NCBI GenBank assembly: GCA_964452915.1
Contig: CAYVNW010000041.1
Coordinates: forward strand, 1-22,038
DNA: 22,038 bases
Reading direction: 5' to 3'
Source: Colivivens sp964452915
GTDB lineage: Bacteria > Bacteroidota > Bacteroidia > Bacteroidales > Bacteroidaceae
The notes under the pieces were generated by a model. The model was not told the DNA's origin, did no database searches, and saw only the letters and a list, made by a program, of their open reading frames with translations. The position numbers and the translations under genes are program-made. Below are positions 15,831-22,038 of the stretch, piece after piece (within the stretch, counting starts at the first letter, position 1; the number at the start of each line of letters is the position of its first letter).

Positions 15831-16776
15831 TGGAATAAAGTTACCTGTCCTGTCGTTGGGCTTATGGCACAACTTCGGAGGTGTTGATGACTTCAATACC
15901 TCACGTGACATGATTCTCACTGCCTTCGAAAGCGGAATATGCCATTTTGATTTGGCAAATAACTATGGTCCGCCTCCAGGTAGCGCCGAACAGACATTCG
16001 GCCGTGTCATGATGCGTGATCTACTGCCACATCGTGACGAACTTTTCATCTCAAGTAAAGCCGGCCACGACATGTGGCAAGGCGTATATGGTACAGGGTC
16101 ATCGAGAAAGAATATAATAGCCTCTTGCAATCAAAGCCTCAACCGTACACATCTCGAATATTTCGACGTTTTCTATTCTCACCGCTACGATCCGGAAACA
16201 CCAATAGAAGAAACGATGCAAGCCCTTATAGACTTAGTGCGCCAAGGGAAGGCTCTGTATGTCGGAATATCAAAATACCCTGCCGACAAGCAGCAACAGG
16301 CATATAATATACTCAAAGAGGCAAAAGTGCCATGTCTGACAAGTCAGTACAGATGCTCAATGTTTGACTTGAAAGCGAAGAATAATAATTTTGATTGCGC
16401 AGTTGCAAACGGGTCGGGTATAATTTGCTTCTCCCCACTTGCACAAGGTCTGCTTACAGGCAAATACAATAAAGGAGTACCCCCCGACAGCAGAGCTGCA
16501 AAAAGTTCCGGATTCTTACAACTGTCACAAGTAACTCCAGAACGGATTGATGCAACAATCAAACTTGGTAAAATTGCAGAGAGAAGAAAGCAACCATTGT
16601 CACAGATGGCTCTCGCATGGGTACTTAACGACAAGAGGGTGACAAGCGTCATCCTTGGAACTTCTTCAGTTGCCCAATTGCAATCAAACATACGGACATT
16701 GGGAAATTGCGAATTCACCGATAATGAATTGTCGCAAATCAACGAAATCATAAAAGATCCTGTACTTTCGTTTTAA
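15805..16776 (+). CDS. Aldo/keto reductase (YghZ/GPR-like)
   Basis: The 323-residue NADPH-dependent oxidoreductase has the AKR catalytic tetrad in place: Asp49 and Tyr54 (HFDLANNYG), Lys85 (SSKAGHDM) and His126 (FYSHRYDP). The N-terminus YRRCGNSGIKLPVLSLGLW and the GPPPGSAEQTFG loop match the AKR14/L-glyceraldehyde 3-phosphate reductase group (E. coli YghZ), which detoxifies reactive aldehydes. The C-terminal cofactor region VILGTSSVAQLQSNI is present. The start at 15805 lies inside argH, but the first 25 residues fit the family, so the 26-bp overlap appears real. It is followed by a lipoprotein gene after 6 bp. The actual substrate is unknown. Confidence 0.93.
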   Translation: MQYRRCGNSGIKLPVLSLGLWHNFGGVDDFNTSRDMILTAFESGICHFDLANNYGPPPGSAEQTFGRVMMRDLLPHRDELFISSKAGHDMWQGVYGTGSSRKNIIASCNQSLNRTHLEYFDVFYSHRYDPETPIEETMQALIDLVRQGKALYVGISKYPADKQQQAYNILKEAKVPCLTSQYRCSMFDLKAKNNNFDCAVANGSGIICFSPLAQGLLTGKYNKGVPPDSRAAKSSGFLQLSQVTPERIDATIKLGKIAERRKQPLSQMALAWVLNDKRVTSVILGTSSVAQLQSNIRTLGNCEFTDNELSQINEIIKDPVLSF

Positions 16777-16782
16777 TATATT

Positions 16783-17322
16783 ATGAAGAAAACTCTATTA
16801 GTTTTTATGTGCGTCCTCGGACTGACGGCATGCAAAGACGACATCAGCAGCACATATTCGACAAAATATCCTGTCCGCTTCTACTACGAAATCGCAGGAA
16901 GCACAGAGCTGTATCAAGCCATAGGAAATCCAGGGCAATTTGTTTCAATACGACCAATTAACGGCAAAATCCGTATAGCAAACTCGTTGGGATACAACGA
17001 TTACTCACTTTCACAAGTAGGATACAGTGAGTTTGAGTTCGGACTTGGTGGGCTCATAATCGGCACAAGCTCCACGCCAAATATGTCTGACGGGCTCGAT
17101 ATAGTAGCTTACGATTTAGCTTGTCCAAACTGCGACAGACAGAGCTACCGCCTGACACTCAACGATAACGGGACAGCCCAATGTCCTCATTGCGGTAACT
17201 CCTATGACTTGAATAATTACGGATGGATACTGACTGTTGGCGATGAATCGAAAGAATACAGAGGGCTATACAGATACAGAATATCATACAATGGCATCGC
17301 AATCAATGTGAGCAATCACTGA
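16783..17322 (+). CDS. Lipoprotein with Rieske-like four-cysteine box
   Basis: The 179-residue protein starts with a lipoprotein signal peptide (MKKTLLVFMCVLGLTAC) with lipobox LTAC and modified Cys17. The following KDD resembles the K-(D/E)-(D/E) lipoprotein surface-export signal described in Bacteroidetes, so it may reach the outer surface. After a beta-rich region (about 30-110) come CPNC (114-117) and CPHC (134-137), spaced C-x2-C-x16-C-x2-C. The second box, CPHCGNSYDL, looks like the Rieske box CPCHGS-x-Y, but the histidine ligands are replaced by cysteines, suggesting zinc or a rubredoxin-like iron site instead. It starts 6 bp after the aldo/keto reductase. Function unknown. Confidence 0.85.
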   Translation: MKKTLLVFMCVLGLTACKDDISSTYSTKYPVRFYYEIAGSTELYQAIGNPGQFVSIRPINGKIRIANSLGYNDYSLSQVGYSEFEFGLGGLIIGTSSTPNMSDGLDIVAYDLACPNCDRQSYRLTLNDNGTAQCPHCGNSYDLNNYGWILTVGDESKEYRGLYRYRISYNGIAINVSNH

Positions 17323-17353
17323 CGACTGGCACATTATAATATAATGTAGCAGG

Positions 17354-18829
17354 ATGGAACAAGATCATAAGACACCTTCATTAAAAGAGAAAACAGCAAA
17401 AGGATTGTTGTGGGGAGCCATGAACAGCGGTCTCACGCAAGTTTTGAATGCAGCTTTCGGAGTGGTTCTTATGGCAATCCTCGACCCTGGAGACTATGGA
17501 ATGACAGCAGTACTCGCCATCTTTTCGTCAATTGCGGCATCACTTCAAGACAGTGGCTTCGTATCAGCACTTACGAATAAGAAGAATCCAACCCATAACG
17601 ATTACAACTCCGTTTTTTGGTTCAATATCATTACCAGTGCAATGATATATATCATATTATGGTTTTGTGCTCCACTCATTGCCGAATACAACAACGACAG
17701 CCGCCTTGTGTGGCTTTCACGTTATGCTTTTCTTGGTTTCTTTTTCGCCAGCTTCTCCATCACACCACGCGCCATATTATTCAAACAATTACAAGTTAAA
17801 GAACAGACCATTTGCACATCCGTTGCCCTGCTTATCTCAGGAATTGTAGGCATTTCCATGGCTCTTTGTGGTTTTCGCTATTGGAGCATTGCGACACAGC
17901 CCATTGTCTACGTAGCACTCGTTTCCATACTGAGTTGGCATTTCTCCGGTTGGAGACCATCGTTCAACATCAGTTTCAAACCCATTAAGGAGATGTTTGG
18001 TTTCAGTTGCAAGCTACTTATAACCAATGTATTCAACAACATCAACAAGTATGCGTTTGAAGCCATCCTTGGAAAGTATTACCCTAAACGAGAGATTGGA
18101 TATTACTCACAAGCGAACAAATGGAACCTAATGGGCAGTTCCGTCATTTCCGACATGGTTCAGAAGGTGGCCCAACCGATGTTCGTACAGGTAGGCGATG
18201 ATAAAGAACGGCTGCAGAGGGTGTTCCGCAAGATGCTATGCTTCACGGTGTTTGTGGCCTTCCCGCTCATGTTCGGCTTCAGCATGGTTTCAGAGGAATT
18301 CATTTCGTTGTTTCCGTCAAAATGGATGCCAACCATACCATTCTTGCGTACGTTATGTATCGGAGGAGCATTTCTCCCAATAGCGACCCTCTATTCCAAC
18401 TTCCTAATCAGCAGGGGCAAGTCGGATGTCTTCATGTGGAACGTGATATGCCAGAGCGTCCTCATATTGGTGGACGTGTTCGTGGTGCAGTATTTCGCCC
18501 TTGAGTTGTTTGAATGTAAAGGACTGCAACTGATGGTATTGTTTTATGTCGCAATCGTAATTTGTTGGACTGCGGTATGGCATTATTTCGTATGGAAAGA
18601 AATCGGATTACACTTTGTTACAGTAACAAAAGACATCACCCCGTTCCTCCTTATCACAGTGGTCACTATGGTAACGGCATATTGGGTAACTATTGAAATA
18701 GACAATAATATAGTGAAGATTATCTCACGTATTGTCATTGCGGCAATCATATATATTGCACTCTCATTCTGCGCCGAACGCAAGATAATGAAGGAGTATA
18801 TCGGTTTTTTAATCAGGAAGAGAAGTTGA
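17354..18829 (+). CDS. Wzx-type polysaccharide flippase (MOP superfamily)
   Basis: The 491-residue, very hydrophobic protein begins KTAKGLLWGAMNSGLTQVLN and continues VLMAILDPGDYGMTAVLAIF, the typical start of lipopolysaccharide or capsule flippases of the WzxC/Tuf-like branch. I estimate 12-14 membrane helices, with polar stretches such as PRAILFKQLQVKEQT and GKYYPKREIGYYSQANKWNL that are conserved in this group. Such proteins move undecaprenyl-linked glycan units from the cytoplasmic to the periplasmic face of the inner membrane. A 17-nt perfect palindrome (17331-17347) ends 6 bp before the ATG. The stop codon overlaps the TTG start of the acyltransferase gene. The glycan is not identifiable; no Wzy polymerase is in the window. 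Confidence 0.93.
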   Translation: MEQDHKTPSLKEKTAKGLLWGAMNSGLTQVLNAAFGVVLMAILDPGDYGMTAVLAIFSSIAASLQDSGFVSALTNKKNPTHNDYNSVFWFNIITSAMIYIILWFCAPLIAEYNNDSRLVWLSRYAFLGFFFASFSITPRAILFKQLQVKEQTICTSVALLISGIVGISMALCGFRYWSIATQPIVYVALVSILSWHFSGWRPSFNISFKPIKEMFGFSCKLLITNVFNNINKYAFEAILGKYYPKREIGYYSQANKWNLMGSSVISDMVQKVAQPMFVQVGDDKERLQRVFRKMLCFTVFVAFPLMFGFSMVSEEFISLFPSKWMPTIPFLRTLCIGGAFLPIATLYSNFLISRGKSDVFMWNVICQSVLILVDVFVVQYFALELFECKGLQLMVLFYVAIVICWTAVWHYFVWKEIGLHFVTVTKDITPFLLITVVTMVTAYWVTIEIDNNIVKIISRIVIAAIIYIALSFCAERKIMKEYIGFLIRKRS

Positions 18830-19869
18830 AAGCGCGCGACCATACTTTCGATTTCTTGTGCGGGTTATGCATAGTTCGAATGATAAGCAACCACGCAATC
18901 GCAATGTGCGGATTACGTAATTATGCCATAGCCGGCATCACATGGTATGATTTAATGGGTTGGACTTTCTTCTTCATGTGCTTTTTCTTTTTCAAGGCAG
19001 GATATTTCAACAAATCGGTGAGCGGTAATATATTTCAATATTGTAAAGACCGCACGAAACGCCTATTCGTTCCTTACGTAACTTGGAGCATTATTGGTGC
19101 TTTCGTGTATTTTGGTACATTGTTATTGTTCCCACAAATAAACTCGGACGGAAAGATGGGAGGCTTCCGGCTATCACACTTATGGGAAACAAGCCACAGC
19201 TATGGTAACAGCCCTTGTTGGTTTTTGATGTCCTTTTTTGTAACATACATCATTGTACACTTTATTCAAAAAGTAAAATACTTGAACTTAATAGTCACAG
19301 CATTCCCTTTAATCTCTTATTGGCTTTACACAAAAGACAGCCCACTATGGCTGAGTCTCGATAACGTGTTTATGGGCGTGTTTTTTTTCTATCTCGGCCA
19401 TTTGTGGAAAGTAGCGACGAAAGAGCTTAGTCGGCCGCTTGTCATTGGCACCTCTATAATACTAATAATGATATTCATCATAGGAAATATATATAATCAT
19501 GGCGAATATACGATGAGTACAAATACATGGGACGGCAGCATTGTAGGCATCATAGTCAACACTGTATGTATCTTATGTGGTCTGTCGGGGTTACTTCACG
19601 GATTGCCACAACGACGCATTCCGGTTATCAACTATATAGGCGAACACAGCATGGTGTATTTTGTGGCACATTATCCTTTATTGCTGATTTTCATCTATGC
19701 AAACAATATAGCTATGGTTCATTACAAACACGATTGGACTATTTGTATTATCCTATTAATATTTCTCTTCTTTACATGCACACTGTTGGTACCGTTTGTA
19801 GAGCACGTGCCATGGATGAGTGGAAGGTGGAAAAAGCAAGAATCAACAAACTCGAAACCATTGATATGA
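18826..19869 (+). CDS. Acyltransferase-3 family membrane protein
   Basis: The 347-residue protein starts RDHTFDFLCGLCIVRMISNHAI (residues 4-25), which matches the family's FDxLRGxxI...H opening with the essential histidine at His23. About ten hydrophobic helices follow, ending near residue 335. AT3 proteins carry acyl groups, usually acetyl, across the inner membrane and place them on surface sugars. The start is a TTG that overlaps the flippase stop codon (TTGA). The first in-frame ATG is codon 19 and would remove the FD motif, so TTG is preferred. It ends in an ATGA overlap with the SGNH gene. AT3 and SGNH domains are known partners in glycan O-acetylation (for example OafB fusions and PatA/PatB), which fits this pair. 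Confidence 0.88.
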   Translation: MKARDHTFDFLCGLCIVRMISNHAIAMCGLRNYAIAGITWYDLMGWTFFFMCFFFFKAGYFNKSVSGNIFQYCKDRTKRLFVPYVTWSIIGAFVYFGTLLLFPQINSDGKMGGFRLSHLWETSHSYGNSPCWFLMSFFVTYIIVHFIQKVKYLNLIVTAFPLISYWLYTKDSPLWLSLDNVFMGVFFFYLGHLWKVATKELSRPLVIGTSIILIMIFIIGNIYNHGEYTMSTNTWDGSIVGIIVNTVCILCGLSGLLHGLPQRRIPVINYIGEHSMVYFVAHYPLLLIFIYANNIAMVHYKHDWTICIILLIFLFFTCTLLVPFVEHVPWMSGRWKKQESTNSKPLI

Positions 19870-21161
19870 AACGACTCATAATACTCTTTACCACAATAGC
19901 GGTATCACTGACAATAATAGCCAAAGGAACAGCAGTCATCATTTCTGACAATAAGCAGGTGGAAGAATCCTGGAGGTGGTGTCTAACAGATGATAGCAAA
20001 TTGAACGTACACCACGTAACATCGTGCTATGGATGCAAATTGACAGCCGGCAACGGAATGTCGGAAGACGTTCGGAGAATATTGTCGGACAAAAATCTGG
20101 CAGAGCGCAAACCCGATATAGTGTTCTTGCAGTTGGGATGTAACGACTCTCCGGACAGTTTCCAACAATACGAAGCATACGAGCAGGCGTTATTTGACTA
20201 TCCTTATGGTAAAGTATGCACAATTACAGGAACCATGCCCCGTACAAAAAACATTGCCGTGTCAAAAGACAGCCGAAAGGTAACGAACTCCAATTTCGCT
20301 GGCGCAATGTACCGCATTGTCCTGTACATTCGCAGCCAAGTGCCCGATGCACGTATCTTTATCCTCTCTCCATTGTCATACGGCAGCCGAATCAATGGCA
20401 TAGACTCAATTAAAATCAACCAATTGAAGACAGTAGCGAACATGTTCTGTATACCATTTGTAGAAAATTACAATACCGTACGGCGTTATGATTTTATATG
20501 GACTCACGCAAAACCACGCTTAGGCAATGTCTTGATATTGGGCGACAGCTATAGCGAAATGCGCAAATGGACAAAGCAGATGGAACAATTATCGGATGTC
20601 ACACTGGTGAATCTTGGGAAAGTCAGCGCCACATTGAAGGAACGTGCGGGGAATACAAACACGATAGCCAATCAACTAAGCAAAATTCCGAAAGGGACAC
20701 AACCGGATGTTGTACTCATTGAGGGAGGGACAAACGACGAACCCGACCAGCAACGCTTTGTGGACAATTACGAAGAATGCATTGCAAGCAAGAAGCGGAC
20801 GACATTTGCCGGTACATTGGCATACATAGTGGACGAACTGCAGAAACGCTTTCCACACGCACGTTTATATGTAATCACGCCAAGCGGGCTTTACTACGGC
20901 CACACAGATAAACCCTTCGATTTTATCGAAAAAGCAAATCAAATCCGAAAGGCCTCAAAGCTGATAGGAGTGCCTACAATAAATTGGGACAGAGAGGGAC
21001 GGCTGTCATTCGTATTCAACAATTCAAAAGATACAGGCAACGGATCTGACTCCAAACCATTCCGCTACAATATACCGACATATGAAACCGGTGACCTGCT
21101 ACATCCCAATGATATAGGAGGACGCTATCTTGCAGAAAATGTTATAAAAGAACTTAGGTAG
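19866..21161 (+). CDS. Tandem SGNH-hydrolase protein, first domain degenerate
   Basis: From the ATG at 19866, which overlaps the acyltransferase stop codon (ATGA), the protein has 431 residues and a signal peptide or anchor (1-21). It looks like two related SGNH units. The second (about 222-431) has all blocks: GDSYS with nucleophile Ser228, GGTND with Asn290, and DLLHP with Asp410 and His413. The first (about 22-215) keeps the fold pattern (PDIVFLQLGCND, Asn93; RIFILSPLSYG), but the nucleophile block reads SDNK instead of GDSY and the DxxH is missing. SGNH enzymes add or remove acyl esters on glycans, and this one probably acts in the periplasm with the upstream AT3 protein. A longer frame from 19527 lies inside the acyltransferase gene and is not used. 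Confidence 0.88.
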   Translation: MKRLIILFTTIAVSLTIIAKGTAVIISDNKQVEESWRWCLTDDSKLNVHHVTSCYGCKLTAGNGMSEDVRRILSDKNLAERKPDIVFLQLGCNDSPDSFQQYEAYEQALFDYPYGKVCTITGTMPRTKNIAVSKDSRKVTNSNFAGAMYRIVLYIRSQVPDARIFILSPLSYGSRINGIDSIKINQLKTVANMFCIPFVENYNTVRRYDFIWTHAKPRLGNVLILGDSYSEMRKWTKQMEQLSDVTLVNLGKVSATLKERAGNTNTIANQLSKIPKGTQPDVVLIEGGTNDEPDQQRFVDNYEECIASKKRTTFAGTLAYIVDELQKRFPHARLYVITPSGLYYGHTDKPFDFIEKANQIRKASKLIGVPTINWDREGRLSFVFNNSKDTGNGSDSKPFRYNIPTYETGDLLHPNDIGGRYLAENVIKELR

Positions 21162-21298
21162 TCAGACGAAAGCATCCGCTCTCTGACTGTATGCCAACTC
21201 CTAAACACATACGAATCCATATTGCAATGCAACCATACAAAAATTCCATTCTATATAATAGAATATCAAGTTTATCACGAAAAAGAATGTAAAAACAA

Positions 21299-21328
21299 TT
21301 GCCGGAACAATTTTTATTCTTAACTTTG
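21299..21328 (+). promoter_or_regulatory. Putative rpsO promoter (sigma-ABfr type)
   Basis: TTG at 21299-21301 is followed after exactly 19 bp by TAACTTTG at 21321-21328, a perfect -7 match. The predicted leader before the ATG at 21368 is about 35 nt and AT-rich. It separates rpsO from the upstream glycan genes. Confidence 0.8.
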
Positions 21329-21367
21329 CAACCGCTTTTCATAAAATTAAAAATTAAAATATCAATT

Positions 21368-21637
21368 ATGTACTTAGATTCAGCTAAGAAGCAAGAGATC
21401 TTTAGTCAGTACGGAAAGTCCAACACTGATACTGGTTCGTGCGAGAGCCAGATAGCTTTGTTCTCATACCGTATCGACCGTTTGACCGAACATGTAAAGG
21501 CCAATCACAAAGATTATAGCACAAACAGAGCTCTTGTAAAGCTTGTAGGTCGACGTCGCAATATGTTGGCATACTTAAAGCGCAAGGATATTGAACGCTA
21601 TCGTGCAATAGTCAAGGCTCTCGGTCTCCGTAAATAA
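21368..21637 (+). CDS. rpsO: 30S ribosomal protein S15
   Basis: S15 binds the central domain of 16S rRNA early in small-subunit assembly. The 89-residue protein is exactly the usual length and begins MYLDSAKKQEIFSQYG; it carries GSCESQIALFSYRIDRLTEHVKANHKDYST, then LVKLVGRRRNMLAYLKRKD, the rRNA-binding core. An in-frame TTG at 21299 would add 23 residues, but the promoter lies within that stretch, so ATG 21368 is correct. It has its own promoter and its own terminator just downstream, so it is a single-gene transcript. Confidence 0.99.
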   Translation: MYLDSAKKQEIFSQYGKSNTDTGSCESQIALFSYRIDRLTEHVKANHKDYSTNRALVKLVGRRRNMLAYLKRKDIERYRAIVKALGLRK

Positions 21638-21660
21638 CAATAGGGGGACTCAAGTAACGA

Positions 21661-21695
21661 AAGAACTACGACACATCGTGGTTCTTTTTGTTTTG
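21661..21695 (+). terminator. rpsO Rho-independent terminator
   Basis: AAAGAACTACGA (21661-21672) pairs with TCGTGGTTCTTT (21677-21688) around a CACA loop, with one U-G pair, followed by a T-rich run. It begins 23 nt after the rpsO stop codon. Confidence 0.88.
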
Positions 21696-21818
21696 TATAA
21701 TGTCTTCCAATGTAGGGTTGATGCCATGGTGAATCAATAACTTCATGAGGTTCCCGGCAGAATCAAGCTGACATGATCGTAAAAGGTAAGTCTTAAGCAA
21801 ACTACTACTTGATTTGTC
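21667..21818 (-). pseudogene. Ankyrin-like C-terminal gene fragment
   Basis: On the minus strand an open stretch of 50 codons, with no start codon at its head, ends at a TAG (21667-21669) inside the rpsO terminator. Its middle reads SAGNLMKLLIHHGINPTLED, which resembles an ankyrin repeat (compare GNxxVKxLLxxGADPxxxD). Upstream it is closed by an in-frame TAA at 21819-21821, and I could not find the rest of a repeat protein in other frames. It looks like the decayed tail of an ankyrin-repeat gene. A chance resemblance is possible because the stretch is short. Confidence 0.35.
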
Positions 21819-21865
21819 TTATACCTATTATCACTACAGTCCCGTTAAAATTGGGGCGAGTTTAG

Positions 21866-21941
21866 ATATTAATATAAATGACCAACGATATTAATATCAA
21901 TGCCAAACCATATTAATATAAACTGTCAACCATATTAATAT
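21866..21941. repeat. Four ATATTAATAT palindromes with exact 22-bp period
   Basis: The 10-bp palindrome ATATTAATAT occurs at 21866-21875, 21888-21897, 21910-21919 and 21932-21941. Each start is exactly 22 bp from the last, about two DNA turns, so all copies lie on the same face. The 12-bp linkers are related (aaatgaccaacg, caatgccaaacc, aaactgtcaacc). The layout resembles iterons of a replication origin or a cooperative operator array; no gene starts within the window after it. Confidence 0.9.
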
Positions 21942-21945
21942 GTGT

Positions 21946-21987
21946 GACTTTGCCTGAATTTACTTTGACTTTACCTGAATTTACTTT
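21946..21987. repeat. Two tandem 21-bp direct repeats
   Basis: Copies at 21946-21966 and 21967-21987 abut each other and differ at a single base: both begin GACTTT, then G or A, then CCTGAATTTACTTT. A decayed third copy may follow (ACTTAGTCTTTAACATTTTAC). The array begins 5 bp after the last ATATTAATAT palindrome, with nearly the same period, so the two probably belong to one site. Confidence 0.85.
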
Positions 21988-22038
21988 ACTTAGTCTTTAA
22001 CATTTTACTGATTAGCTTTACATGATGGCATCCTCTTT

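Noticed and set aside
19527..21161. A 544-codon open frame for the SGNH protein starting inside the acyltransferase gene
   Set aside because: The extra 113 residues run out of frame through the acyltransferase C-terminus and show no domain. The ATG at 19866 starts a clean signal peptide and overlaps the preceding stop as ATGA.
21299..21367. Longer rpsO from a TTG start
   Set aside because: The extension contains the promoter, and S15 is almost always 89 residues from the MYLDS-type start.
21866..21987. CRISPR array
   Set aside because: The repeats are only 10 and 21 bp, the linkers between palindromes are 12 bp and similar to each other, and no cas gene is present.
1..22038. Complete insertion sequence, integrase, tRNA or rRNA gene
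   Set aside because: I recognised no transposase or integrase frame and no tRNA- or rRNA-like sequence anywhere in the window.

Overview
The window is chromosomal DNA from a member of the Bacteroidota, most likely order Bacteroidales (Prevotella- or Bacteroides-like; I cannot decide the genus by eye). The evidence is a 1311-residue one-protein hybrid two-component system of the type typical of Bacteroides and Prevotella, repeated matches to the Bacteroidetes sigma-ABfr promoter (TTTG, 19-20 bp, TAnnTTTG), starts without Shine-Dalgarno sequences, and GroEL/GroES, PrmC, DusB, PyrE and S15 sequences that all look like that group.

Layout. (1) 173-5293, minus strand: an OprO/OprP-type outer-membrane porin, and upstream of it the hybrid sensor-regulator (HTCS). 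No SusC/SusD or glycoside hydrolase genes lie nearby. (2) 5469-7904, plus strand, divergent from the HTCS: a three-gene surface-glycan cassette of a family-4 glycosyltransferase, a LicD-type phosphotransferase and a TagD-like cytidylyltransferase. (3) 7905-8056: a strongly structured gap that may hold a group II intron relic read on the minus strand, then a strong bidirectional terminator. (4) 8057-9983, minus strand: groES-groL. (5) 10173-13273, plus strand: housekeeping genes prmC, recX, comF-family and dusB. (6) 13348-21161, plus strand: a long, tightly packed run behind one clear promoter: pyrE, an SRPBCC-fold protein, argH, an aldo/keto reductase, a four-cysteine lipoprotein, a Wzx-type flippase, an acyltransferase-3 membrane protein and a tandem SGNH-hydrolase protein. 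Several of these genes overlap. (7) 21368-21637: rpsO with its own promoter and terminator. (8) 21690-22038: no intact gene. It holds an ankyrin-like C-terminal fragment on the minus strand and two adjacent arrays of short repeats, one with a 22-bp and one with a 21-bp period.

How the genes may work together. Two groups point to envelope polysaccharide work. GT4, LicD and the cytidylyltransferase could build a glycan and decorate it with a CDP-activated phospho-alcohol. The flippase, acyltransferase and SGNH protein could move a lipid-linked glycan across the inner membrane and O-acylate it. The second group follows pyrimidine and arginine biosynthesis genes without a visible internal promoter, so it may be co-transcribed with them. 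The most unusual items are the array of four ATATTAATAT palindromes spaced exactly 22 bp apart, the SGNH protein whose first half has lost the GDS nucleophile, the Rieske-like four-cysteine lipoprotein, and the possible intron relic next to groL. I found no complete mobile element, tRNA, rRNA or CRISPR array.
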